A stretch of DNA of 19,476 nucleotides. Source: Acidaminococcaceae bacterium UBA2453. GTDB taxonomy: Bacteria; Bacillota; Negativicutes; Acidaminococcales; Acidaminococcaceae. A program made the position numbers and the translations under genes. Location of the stretch: the NCBI GenBank assembly GCA_002342505.1, contig DDQB01000079.1:1-19476 (forward strand), in the 5' to 3' direction. Shown one piece after another: positions 1 to 7,495 of this stretch; the first letter of the stretch is position 1, and every line of letters begins with the position of its first letter. The notes under the pieces are model-generated. The model searched no databases, had not been told where the DNA came from, and worked only from the letters and a program-made list of their open reading frames with translations.

Positions 1-1905
1 GAAGAACGGCAGATTGAAAATTATCGTAAAATGTTTCTGGCTATGGCGCAGGATATCCGCGTGGTTATCATCAAGCTGGCCGACCGTCTCCATAATATGC
101 GTACGATGAAATACATGCCGGTACACAAGCAGCAGTCTATTTCCAAAGAAACGCTGGAAATCTACGCGCCGCTGGCCAATCGTCTGGGCATCTATACCAT
201 TAAATGGGAACTGGAGGATATGGCGTTCCGTTATCGCGATCCGGAACTGTATTACAACCTGGTGGAACAGGTCAAGACAAAACGGAAAGAGCGGGAAGCG
301 ATGATCAACGACGCGATGGAAACACTGCGTTGCGAACTGGGCAAGGTAAATATTAAATGCGAGATCCAGGGACGGCCCAAGAATTTTTACAGCATTTATA
401 AAAAAATGATGCGGGATCATAAAGAGCTGAACGAGATTTACGATCTGCTGGCGGTCCGCGTTTTGGTCGATTCCGTGAAAGACTGTTACGGCGCGTTAGG
501 CATCGTGCACGGGTTATGGCGCCCGATCCCGGGACGTTTTAAGGATTATGTGGCGGTGCCGAAATCAAATATGTACCAGTCTTTGCACACGACGGTGGCA
601 TTTACCAACGGGCAGCCGCTGGAGATTCAGATCCGGACTTTTGAGATGCACCGGATCAGCGAATTCGGTATCGCGGCGCACTGGCGGTATAAAGAAAGCG
701 GCGGTTCTAATCCGGCCACCGGCTCTGACAAGTCGTATGCCGCCAAGCTGTCCTGGCTGCGCCAGCTGTTGGAATGGCACAACGATATGAGCGATTCCAA
801 GGACTTTGTCAATACGGTTAAGATGGATGTCTTTGCGGATGAAGTCTTTGTCTTCACGCCTCGCGGTGATGTCATTGATTTGCCGGTGGGCTCGGTTCCC
901 ATTGATTTTGCCTACCGGATCCATACCGATGTTGGCAACCGCTGTATTGGCGCCAAGGTGAACGGACGCATCGTGCCGCTGGATTACAAGCTGTCCAACG
1001 GCGATATCGTAGAGGTCATCACCAGCAAACAGGCTTCCGGCCCCAGTCGTGACTGGATCAATATTGCCGGTTCCTCCGACACCCGGAACAAGATTAAATC
1101 CTGGTTCAAGAAGGAACGTAAGGAAGAGAATATTGAACGCGGCCGGGATATGCTGGAAAAGGAATGCAAGCGGTTAGGGTATGAAAGCAAGGAGTTTGCA
1201 TCCCCGGACAAGCTGAAAACGGTAGCGGAAAAACTCCGTCTGCCGGATGTGGACGGCATGCTGGCTTCGCTGGGCTACGGCGGTACGGCGCTGACCAGTA
1301 TTATGTCCAAGCTGGTGGATATTTATAAACAGGAACAGCAGCGGCAGCTGCAGACTAAAAAGGATCTGTCCCAGCTGCTGGCGGAACTGAAGCCCCGTAC
1401 CTCAAAAGCAAAATCCAGTCACGGTATTTTGGTCAAAGGGGAAGACGGCATCATGGTCAAACTGGCCCGGTGCTGCAACCCGGTGCCGGGAGATCCGGTC
1501 ATCGGTTACATTACGCGGGGCAGCGGCATCTCAGTCCATCGGACGGACTGTCCCAACGTCATGTCCAATAATCCGGAAGAACAGAGCCGCCTGATCGACG
1601 TGACCTGGGATGTGGCCACGGACGATGTGTATAAAGCGAACATTGTGATCATCGCTGCGGACAAACCCGGTATCATGGTAGATATCATGATGGCCATCAG
1701 CGAAAACAAGATCAATATAAATAATATCAGCAGCCATTCTGATAAGAATAAAATGGCGACCATCCATCTGGGACTGGATATTACCAATACCGGCCAGCTG
1801 GAGACGATTATGAACCGGATCAAACGGATCCAGGGCATTTACAGTGTAGAACGGATGACCACCGGAAGCGGTATGCCGGAAGGTGGGAAAGGAAAGAAGA
1901 AATGA
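1..1905 (+). CDS. rel: Bifunctional (p)ppGpp synthetase/hydrolase (RelA/SpoT family), 5' end cut off
   Basis: Makes and degrades the alarmone (p)ppGpp in the stringent response; cytosolic, ribosome-associated. The reading frame is open from base 1, giving 634 residues; family members are about 730, so roughly 100 N-terminal residues lie outside the window. Seen in order: the end of the HD hydrolase domain (KLADRLHNMRT from residue 25), the synthetase domain (GRPKNFYSIYKKM from residue 124, then YQSLHT), a TGS domain (about 280-340), a Cys-rich zinc-finger-like segment (ARCCNPVPGD, CC near 491, with a later HRTDCPN) and a C-terminal ACT domain (about 544-617). The synthetase motif reads RFKD. 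An RxKD motif is typical of bifunctional Rel enzymes, whereas synthetase-only RelA has ExDD. The stop overlaps the start of the next gene (ATGA), so the two are translationally coupled. Confidence 0.96.
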   Translation, partial: EERQIENYRKMFLAMAQDIRVVIIKLADRLHNMRTMKYMPVHKQQSISKETLEIYAPLANRLGIYTIKWELEDMAFRYRDPELYYNLVEQVKTKRKEREAMINDAMETLRCELGKVNIKCEIQGRPKNFYSIYKKMMRDHKELNEIYDLLAVRVLVDSVKDCYGALGIVHGLWRPIPGRFKDYVAVPKSNMYQSLHTTVAFTNGQPLEIQIRTFEMHRISEFGIAAHWRYKESGGSNPATGSDKSYAAKLSWLRQLLEWHNDMSDSKDFVNTVKMDVFADEVFVFTPRGDVIDLPVGSVPIDFAYRIHTDVGNRCIGAKVNGRIVPLDYKLSNGDIVEVITSKQASGPSRDWINIAGSSDTRNKIKSWFKKERKEENIERGRDMLEKECKRLGYESKEFASPDKLKTVAEKLRLPDVDGMLASLGYGGTALTSIMSKLVDIYKQEQQRQLQTKKDLSQLLAELKPRTSKAKSSHGILVKGEDGIMVKLARCCNPVPGDPVIGYITRGSGISVHRTDCPNVMSNNPEEQSRLIDVTWDVATDDVYKANIVIIAADKPGIMVDIMMAISENKININNISSHSDKNKMATIHLGLDITNTGQLETIMNRIKRIQGIYSVERMTTGSGMPEGGKGKKK

Positions 1906-2516
1906 AGATCAGACTGATGGAAGTAGGGCCTCTTTGTACGAATTGTTATCTGGCAGAAAATGAAGAGACAAAACATGCGGTGATGGTGGACCCGGGCGAC
2001 GATGGGGACCGCATCATGGACGTGGTGAAAAAGTACGGGCTGACCATTGACGCGATCCTGCTGACCCACGGTCACGCGGATCATATCAGCGGCCTGAAGG
2101 AAGTGCGGGAAGGCACGAAAGCAAAGGTCTATATTGGGGAAGGGGACGCAGACCGTCTGACCCATTCCACATCGTTATTCTTTCCGGGGCCGGCGAAGGA
2201 TTTTGGCGCTGCCGATGTCATTGTGAAAGATAATGATGTGTTTGAAGCGGCAGGCCTGTCGTTTACTGTGCTGGCTACGCCGGGTCATACGCCGGGGGGC
2301 GTGTGCTATGTAGTAGAAGACGCCGTGTTCTGCGGCGATACGATTTTTGCGGAATCCATCGGCCGGACTGACCTGCCCGGCGGAAATTACGGGGAACTGT
2401 TGCAGTCTATTAAAGAAAAGATCCTGCCTTTAAAAGATGATATGATGTTATTGCCGGGACACGGGCCTGCTACCAATGTTGGGTGGGAGAGAAAACGGAA
2501 CCCCTTTTTGCAGTAA
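1902..2516 (+). CDS. MBL-fold metallo-hydrolase, glyoxalase II-like
   Basis: 204-residue metallo-beta-lactamase-fold protein of the hydroxyacylglutathione hydrolase-like (GloB/YcbL) group; it probably hydrolyses a thioester or a similar small substrate in the cytosol. The metal ligands are visible: THGHADH with H56, H58, D60 and H61, then GHTPGG with H129, GDTIF with D146, and LLPGHGP with H187. This full set fits a two-metal site. The GRTDLPGG segment after D146 is usual in this subfamily. The protein lacks the C-terminal glutathione-binding extension of true glyoxalase II (about 250 residues), so the substrate need not be a glutathione thioester. The start codon overlaps the rel stop by 4 nt. 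Substrate assignment is inference. Confidence 0.9.
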   Translation: MKIRLMEVGPLCTNCYLAENEETKHAVMVDPGDDGDRIMDVVKKYGLTIDAILLTHGHADHISGLKEVREGTKAKVYIGEGDADRLTHSTSLFFPGPAKDFGAADVIVKDNDVFEAAGLSFTVLATPGHTPGGVCYVVEDAVFCGDTIFAESIGRTDLPGGNYGELLQSIKEKILPLKDDMMLLPGHGPATNVGWERKRNPFLQ

Positions 2517-2584
2517 AAGTAGTTAACAGTCGGACAGGGATAAGCCGGAGCCTCCGGATCTACTGACAGAAAAAGAGATGAATC

Positions 2585-3769
2585 ATGAAGAGTACGTATA
2601 TTCACTATATTCAACAGCATACCATTATTAAATTCCTTATTGCATTTGTGGCATCGGCCATACTTTATGCGATGAGTTCTTTCCTGTTTCCAATCTTGCT
2701 GGCGATTGGCCTGGCCTTTGCCCTGTATCCGCTGTCAAGAGCGTTTATCCGGCTGCAGCTGGGGAAGACCGGCATGCATCCGTCCCGGGTTGCGGCGATC
2801 GTGCTGGCGTTTATCGCGTCGGCTATCTTTTTGGGAATTATCATTTCCTTTGTAGTATTGCCGCTGTTTGGACAGATCAACGAACTGCTGCTCAAATTGC
2901 CGGAATACTCGAAACAGATGGAGGGAGAATCGCTGCTGCGGATCCTGAAAGATCCCTCTGCCGGAATGCCGGTGCTGCCTTCCAGCCTGGAAGGGCTGCT
3001 GAACGATGCGATCAGCTGGGTCATGGGGTTCCTGACCAATGTAGTGAAAAACCTGCTGCACTCTACTGTGGAGATGGTAGCGAATCTGGTGGGGCTCATC
3101 GTAGTCCCGTTTCTGGCGTTTTACTTCCTGAAGGACTGGCGGCAGCTCTGTAACATGATCACCGATCTGTTTACGCCGGGAGCCCGTCCCAAAGCGAGCC
3201 GGGTGCTGGCGAAAATCGGCATTGCTATCAGCAGTTATGTGGAAGGCCTGTGGAAGCTGAGTATCCTGGCTGCTATGTCTGTGACTATCGTGCTGCTGAT
3301 CTTGGGCGTCCCGTACCCGCTGGTTTTTGGACTGATTGCATTATTGGCAGAGACGATCCCGGTCATCGGTCCGATTATTTCCGCCACCCCTGCTATTTTC
3401 GTGGCATATACTTCGACGACGCCGAATACGGCGCTTACGCTGGCTGTTTTTTATGTTGTCTATTACACGGCAGACAGCCAGATGCTGCAGCCGGTTATCA
3501 TGGGAAGGAAAATCAAACTGCACCCGGTTGTTATTTTGCTGGCGCTGATGATCGGCGGCAAGCTGTTCGGTATCCTGGGCATGCTGTTTGCCATGCCGGT
3601 GGCGGCGGTTTACCGGGTGCTGTACGATGAATTGTGGCATTACGACGGGGAAGATATGGAAGAAGATATCGAAACCGATGAAGCGGCCGCTTCTCTTACT
3701 ACGGATCCGGTAGACGACCAGCTGGCGCAGCAGCGTAAAGAAATGAACAGGCTGAAAAAAAGGAAATGA
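2585..3769 (+). CDS. AI-2E family transporter (integral membrane permease)
   Basis: 394-residue polytopic membrane protein of the AI-2E transporter family (formerly UPF0118, PF01594). Members export varied solutes or act as Na+/H+ antiporters; the AI-2 link is known for only some, so the substrate is open. Hydrophobic segments cover about residues 15-50 and 75-100, a soluble amphipathic stretch follows (about 100-145), and then a series of membrane segments (about 150-195, 220-290, 300-350). The family-typical ETIPVIGPIISA and the late GGKLFGILGMLFAMPVAA are present. The C-terminus (about 355-394) is a charged Glu/Asp- then Lys/Arg-rich cytoplasmic tail. It starts 68 nt after the hydrolase with only a weak GAGA-type ribosome site, and probably belongs to the rel transcript. 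Confidence 0.9.
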   Translation: MKSTYIHYIQQHTIIKFLIAFVASAILYAMSSFLFPILLAIGLAFALYPLSRAFIRLQLGKTGMHPSRVAAIVLAFIASAIFLGIIISFVVLPLFGQINELLLKLPEYSKQMEGESLLRILKDPSAGMPVLPSSLEGLLNDAISWVMGFLTNVVKNLLHSTVEMVANLVGLIVVPFLAFYFLKDWRQLCNMITDLFTPGARPKASRVLAKIGIAISSYVEGLWKLSILAAMSVTIVLLILGVPYPLVFGLIALLAETIPVIGPIISATPAIFVAYTSTTPNTALTLAVFYVVYYTADSQMLQPVIMGRKIKLHPVVILLALMIGGKLFGILGMLFAMPVAAVYRVLYDELWHYDGEDMEEDIETDEAAASLTTDPVDDQLAQQRKEMNRLKKRK

Positions 3770-3822
3770 ATTGGCGAAACAGGCAAAAGTGAGCGGAAAG
3801 AAGCAGAAATCTTATAGAAAGA

Positions 3823-3851
3823 TTGTCAGCCTGTTTGAAAAGTGGTAAAAT
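3823..3851 (+). promoter_or_regulatory. Sigma-70-type promoter for hisS-aspS
   Basis: TTGTCA (3823-3828), a 17-nt spacer and TAAAAT (3846-3851), with TG one base upstream of the -10 (extended -10). Transcription would start near 3858, leaving a leader of about 35 nt, too short for a T-box. A strong GGAGGAG ribosome site follows at 3881-3887. Confidence 0.7.
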
Positions 3852-3892
3852 ATATAACATTGTTAATAGAGTTTTTTTAAGGAGGAGTCTTC

Positions 3893-5176
3893 GTGTTAAC
3901 TTCAGTACCGCGCGGTACGAAGGATATCCTTCCGTCGGAAGTTGGCGCCTGGCGCTATGTGGAAGGTGTCCTGCGGGAGCTGTGCAGGTGTTTCGGATTT
4001 AAAGAGATCCGTACCCCGCTTTTTGAACATACGGAATTGTTCCAGCGGGGAATCGGCGATACCACCGATGTGGTGGAAAAAGAAATGTACACGTTCATTG
4101 ACCGTGGCAAGCGCAGCGTTACGCTCCGCCCGGAGAACACAGCTTCTGCTGTACGGGCGTTCATTGAGCATAAGATGTATGCGGAACCGGATCCGGCCAA
4201 GCTGTTCTATATCGGGCCCATGTTCCGGTACGACAGGCCCCAGGCAGGCAGGCAGCGCCAGTTCCACCAGTTTGGCGTGGAGCTGCTGGGAGCTCCGGGA
4301 CCTAACGCGGATGCGGAGATCATCCTGCTGGCCGTACAGATTTTGCGGAAGCTGGGTCTGCAGGATCTGCAGCTGAAGATTAATACGGTGGGCTGCCCGG
4401 AATGCCGGCCTGCTTACCGGCAGAAGCTGCAGGACTATTACCGGCCTCATCTGGATGAACTTTGTGAAGACTGTCGTTCCCGCTTTGACCGGAACCCCAT
4501 GCGGCTTTTGGACTGCAAGAATGAAAAATGCCATGCGCTGGCAGCCAATGCGCCGAAGCTGGCGGATTGCCTGGACGATGCATGCAAAGAGCATTTTGCC
4601 AGAGTGCAGGAGCTGCTGACTGCTTCCGGCGTTGATTTTGTGGTAGATCCCACCCTGGTTCGGGGGCTGGATTATTATACAAGAACCGCCTTTGAGATCC
4701 AGTACACGCCGCTGGGCGCCCAAAGCGCCGTGTTAGGCGGCGGCCGTTACGACGGGCTGGTGGAAGAAGTAGGCGGCCCCGCTACTCCCGGTATCGGTTT
4801 TGCCATGGGCATGGAGCGGGTGATTCTGGCGCTGGAAAAACAGGGCCTGCTGCCGGAACCGGAAACCGGCGTAGACGTGTTTGCCGTTGCGCCGAAGCCG
4901 GAAGTGTCAGCCCTTGCTTTCACCACGGTGGAAAAACTGCGGGAAACAGGTATCTGCGCGGCGTATGATTACCAGCAGCGCAGCCTGAAGGCGCAGATGA
5001 AAGCAGCCAACCGGCAGAACGCGAAATATGTGCTGATCTTCGGGGAAGACGAAATGGCCCGGGGCATGGTAACCCTGCGGGACATGCGGACGGAAGATAA
5101 GGATCACAACCAACGGGAAGTTTCCCTGGCGGATATAACAACTATTTTAAAGACAGAGGTGCAGAAGAATGAGTGA
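3893..5176 (+). CDS. hisS: Histidyl-tRNA synthetase
   Basis: Class II synthetase that charges tRNA-His in the cytosol; 427 residues, the usual length. Seen: an N-terminal PRGTKDILP, class II motif 2 (FRYDRPQAGRQRQFHQFG from F111), the histidine-binding signature VRGLDYYTRTAFE (R257 to E268) and motif 3 (GIGFAMGMERVILAL), then a C-terminal anticodon-binding domain (about 325-420). The insertion between motifs 2 and 3 carries the Cys-containing segments common in Firmicutes enzymes (CPECRP, CEDCRSRF, CKNEKC). I chose the GTG start at 3893 because GGAGGAG lies 6 nt upstream and the product begins at the conserved N-terminus. The last codons overlap the aspS start by 8 nt, indicating coupled translation. 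Confidence 0.97.
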   Translation: MLTSVPRGTKDILPSEVGAWRYVEGVLRELCRCFGFKEIRTPLFEHTELFQRGIGDTTDVVEKEMYTFIDRGKRSVTLRPENTASAVRAFIEHKMYAEPDPAKLFYIGPMFRYDRPQAGRQRQFHQFGVELLGAPGPNADAEIILLAVQILRKLGLQDLQLKINTVGCPECRPAYRQKLQDYYRPHLDELCEDCRSRFDRNPMRLLDCKNEKCHALAANAPKLADCLDDACKEHFARVQELLTASGVDFVVDPTLVRGLDYYTRTAFEIQYTPLGAQSAVLGGGRYDGLVEEVGGPATPGIGFAMGMERVILALEKQGLLPEPETGVDVFAVAPKPEVSALAFTTVEKLRETGICAAYDYQQRSLKAQMKAANRQNAKYVLIFGEDEMARGMVTLRDMRTEDKDHNQREVSLADITTILKTEVQKNE

Positions 5177-6959
5177 AAAGTTTAAGCGCGATCATCATTG
5201 CGGAACCCTGACCAAAGCGGATTCCGGTAAAGAGGTAGCTTTATGCGGCTGGGTATCCAAACGCCGCGACCATGGCGGACTGATTTTTATTGACCTGCGG
5301 GACCGTTCCGGTATCTGCCAGATCGTAATTGATCCGGATGCGGGCGACAGCTTTAAAAATGCGGAAGCGATCCGCAGCGAATACGTGATCCAGGTGTTTG
5401 GCAAAGTGCGGGAGAGGGACGCGGAAACGGTGAATCCCAATATTGCTACCGGCGAGATTGAAGTGGTGGCTAACACCCTGAACGTGCTGAACGGCGCCAA
5501 GACGCCCCCGTTCTATATTCAGGACGGCATCGACACCGACGAGAACCTGCGCCTGAAATACCGTTATCTGGACCTGCGCCGTCCGGAAATGCAGGCCAAC
5601 CTGATCCTGCGCCACAAAGTGACAAAGCTGATGCGGGATTACATGGATAATAACGGTTTTCTGGAAATCGAAACGCCTATGCTGTGCAAGAGCACGCCGG
5701 AAGGGGCCCGGGATTACCTGGTGCCCAGCCGCGTGAACCCCGGCAAATTCTACGCGCTGCCCCAGTCCCCGCAGATTTTCAAACAGCTGCTGATGGTGGG
5801 CGGTTACGAACGCTATTTCCAGATTGCCCGCTGCTTCCGGGACGAAGACCTGCGCGCTGACCGTCAGCCGGAATTCACCCAGCTGGACGTAGAAATGTCC
5901 TTTGTGGAAATGGACGATGTGATGGACATGATGGAAGGACTCATCGCGTACGTGTTCAAGGGAGCGCTGGGCGTAGACATCCCGCGGCCCATGCAGCGCA
6001 TGACCTGGGACGAAGCCATGGACAAGTACGGCAGCGATAAGCCGGACCTGCGCTTTGACATGCCTCTCATCAACATGGTGGAAGCGGTTTCCGGTTCTGA
6101 CTTTAAAGTATTCAACAACATCATTGCCGATGGCGGCATTGTAAAAGCCATCAACGTAAAAGGCGATGCTGCCATTCCCCGCCGCGAACTGGACGGGCTG
6201 GTTGATTTTGTTGCTATTTACGGCGCCAAAGGCCTGGCCTGGATGCAGATCCAGCCGGACGGCAGCGTGAAATCTCCGATCGCCAAGTTCTTTGACGAAG
6301 CGCACCTGAACAAGATTAAAGAAACCGCCGGCGCGGAACCGGGCGACCTGCTTCTCTTTGTTGCGGACAAGCCGGCCGTAGTTGCTCAGGCGCTGGGCGC
6401 GCTGCGTATTGAAATGGCAAAACGCATGAATCTGATCGACAAAGACAAGCTGTGCTTCACCTGGGTCACCCGGTTCCCGATGTTTGAGTGGAATGAGGAT
6501 GAAAAACGCTGGGTAGCCATGCACCATCCGTTCACGGCTCCCTGCGACGAAGACCTGCCCATGCTGCAGACCGACCCGGGCAAAGTGTATGCCAAAGCCT
6601 ATGATATGGTGCTGAACGGCGTAGAGCTGGGCGGCGGTTCCATCCGTATCCATCGCCGGGACGTGCAGAACGCCATCTTTGAAGCCATTGGTCTTACCGA
6701 CGAAGAAGCCCAGGAAAAATTCGGCTTCATGATGCAGGCCTTTGAATACGGCGCGCCTCCCCACGGAGGACTGGCCTTTGGCCTGGACCGCATGATCATG
6801 CTGATGGCAAAACGTCCGTCCATCCGCGACGTCATTGCTTTCCCGAAGACCCAGAACGCAAACGACATGATGAGCGAAGCGCCTAACGTGGTTGATGAAA
6901 AGCAGCTGCGGGAACTGCACATCCGTCTGTCCCTGCTGGCCAAAGAGAAAAAACAGTAA
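5169..6959 (+). CDS. aspS: Aspartyl-tRNA synthetase (bacterial type; possibly non-discriminating)
   Basis: Class II synthetase of 596 residues, the normal bacterial size with a GAD insertion. Seen: an N-terminal OB-fold anticodon domain (CGWVSKRRDHGGLIFIDLRD from residue 26), the catalytic start (TPEGARDYLVPSR, then ALPQSPQ), motif 2 (FRDEDLRADRQPEFTQLD from F223), the GAD insertion (about 300-420) and motif 3 (FGLDRM, R541). Residue H35 in RRDHGG corresponds by alignment from memory to H31 of the Pseudomonas enzyme, a marker of non-discriminating AspRS that also charges tRNA-Asn; discriminating E. coli AspRS has Leu there. The second marker position has Glu, neither of the two reference residues, so specificity is unsettled. 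It shares the hisS promoter. Confidence 0.97.
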   Translation: MSEKFKRDHHCGTLTKADSGKEVALCGWVSKRRDHGGLIFIDLRDRSGICQIVIDPDAGDSFKNAEAIRSEYVIQVFGKVRERDAETVNPNIATGEIEVVANTLNVLNGAKTPPFYIQDGIDTDENLRLKYRYLDLRRPEMQANLILRHKVTKLMRDYMDNNGFLEIETPMLCKSTPEGARDYLVPSRVNPGKFYALPQSPQIFKQLLMVGGYERYFQIARCFRDEDLRADRQPEFTQLDVEMSFVEMDDVMDMMEGLIAYVFKGALGVDIPRPMQRMTWDEAMDKYGSDKPDLRFDMPLINMVEAVSGSDFKVFNNIIADGGIVKAINVKGDAAIPRRELDGLVDFVAIYGAKGLAWMQIQPDGSVKSPIAKFFDEAHLNKIKETAGAEPGDLLLFVADKPAVVAQALGALRIEMAKRMNLIDKDKLCFTWVTRFPMFEWNEDEKRWVAMHHPFTAPCDEDLPMLQTDPGKVYAKAYDMVLNGVELGGGSIRIHRRDVQNAIFEAIGLTDEEAQEKFGFMMQAFEYGAPPHGGLAFGLDRMIMLMAKRPSIRDVIAFPKTQNANDMMSEAPNVVDEKQLRELHIRLSLLAKEKKQ

Positions 6960-6976
6960 CGCAAATTGAAAAAGCG

Positions 6977-7143
6977 CTGTTACTGATTCCGGAAACGAGC
7001 CAGAATAGCTGGCGCGGGGAAGGCAAGGGATAGATCCGTTGCCGGACTGCAAACAACAGACCCGGGACAGGGGGATTCCCTTAACAAACCGGCGGGCAAA
7101 TGCCCTGCGGTTGGAAAATTGTGTTAAACATGCAAAGTAATAG
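6977..7143 (+). ncRNA. Candidate structured RNA in the aspS 3' region, family unknown
   Basis: There is no ORF here. The stretch can fold into a closed multi-hairpin structure. The outer stem pairs CTGTTACT (6977-6984) with AGTAATAG (7136-7143), 8 pairs with one G-U. Inside are GCCAG/CTGGC (6999-7013), GGCAA/TTGCC with an inner GGA/TCC (7022-7043), CTG/CAG (7044-7062) and a CCG..GGGC/GCCC..CGG hairpin (7089-7110). An intrinsic terminator follows directly. It could be a separate small RNA or a stabilising aspS 3' UTR. I do not recognise the family, no promoter of its own is clear, and the G+C-rich sequence makes some pairing by chance likely. Confidence 0.35.
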
Positions 7144-7182
7144 GACCCGGAGCATTGAAAAAATGCTCCGGGTCTGTTATTA
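7144..7182 (+). terminator. Intrinsic terminator after aspS
   Basis: A perfect 13-bp stem (7144-7156 with 7162-7174) closes a 5-nt GAAAA loop and is followed by a T-rich tail, TGTTATTAT. It ends the hisS-aspS transcript, and any RNA made from 6977-7143, ahead of the separate 6S gene. Confidence 0.85.
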
Positions 7183-7221
7183 TATAAGTGTAAGGTTTTT
7201 ATGCAGACGCATAAGAACGCT

Positions 7222-7264
7222 GGCCTGCAAGACCGGTTCCGGAAATGGAACGGAAGGCCTGCAA
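7222..7264 (+). repeat. Short direct repeat and stem-loop upstream of 6S RNA
   Basis: GGCCTGCAA occurs at 7222-7230 and again at 7256-7264. Between them GTTCC/GGAAC pair around GGAAAT, with further outer CC/GG and CCT/AGG pairs. The second copy sits where the -35 of the 6S promoter would be, so it could be a protein-binding site. No function is shown. Confidence 0.3.
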
Positions 7265-7287
7265 CTGAAAAACTAAATCTTTATAAG
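7259..7287 (+). promoter_or_regulatory. Possible promoter of the 6S RNA gene
   Basis: A weak -35, CTGCAA (7259-7264), a 17-nt spacer and a good -10, TATAAG (7282-7287). Transcription would start near 7290-7294, which coincides with the first paired bases of the 6S closing stem. The position fits well; the -35 match is poor. Confidence 0.4.
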
Positions 7288-7289
7288 TT

Positions 7290-7465
7290 ACCCTGCGGTG
7301 TTCGAAACATCTTTCTCTGTGTTGAGCCAACGAATTTACCAAGGGAGCCTGATTTCGCGCCTTTCAAAAACCGGCCTCCTTCGAGTGGACTTTTGCGACT
7401 GGCGGTAAGGCACCCACCTGCACATGCAGGTTCAAAACCTTGAACGATGAACGGCATTGTGGGGC
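7290..7465 (+). ncRNA. ssrS: 6S RNA (RNA polymerase-binding regulatory RNA)
   Basis: 6S RNA mimics an open promoter and holds the housekeeping RNA polymerase holoenzyme, chiefly in stationary phase. The call rests on structure and sequence. A closing stem pairs all ten bases of CCCTGCGGTG (7291-7300) with CATTGTGGGG (7455-7464), and continues as TTC/GAA across a three-base bulge. The 5' side has GTTGAGCCAAC and AGGGAGCC, and the 3' side has GGCACCCACCTGC, which I recall from 6S RNAs of Firmicutes and Deltaproteobacteria. A perfect 6-bp hairpin (7416-7431) lies on the 3' side of the central bubble, as expected. The length of about 176 nt is normal. The gene lies just after aspS, as I recall for B. 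subtilis 6S-1. The exact ends are estimates. Confidence 0.85.
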
Positions 7466-7475
7466 AATTTATTGC

Positions 7476-7495
7476 TTAAGGAAGCTCTTCCTTAA
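7476..7495. repeat. Inverted repeat over the stop codon of the helicase-like gene
   Basis: TTAAGGAAG and CTTCCTTAA, 9-bp perfect arms around CT, begin exactly at the minus-strand stop codon and lie 10 nt beyond the 6S RNA 3' end. There is no T-run on either side, so it is not a classic terminator. It may still form a 3'-end hairpin or a processing barrier between the convergent transcripts. Confidence 0.5.

Noticed and set aside
3770..3892. T-box riboswitch upstream of hisS
   Set aside because: The leader after the promoter is only about 35 nt and lacks T-box sequence features.
3902..4723. 273-residue minus-strand open frame opposite hisS
   Set aside because: It is a shadow of hisS with no domain evidence.
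5241..7052. 603-residue minus-strand open frame opposite aspS
   Set aside because: It mirrors the codons of a certain aspS, has no recognisable domain and would also span the RNA region and its hairpins.
6977..7143. Considered as the 6S RNA gene
   Set aside because: The downstream 7290-7465 segment has the 6S-specific closing stem and conserved blocks; this one lacks them.
7201..7443. 80-residue plus-strand open frame between aspS and the helicase-like gene
   Set aside because: It covers most of the 6S RNA, whose structure explains the sequence; it has no ribosome site.
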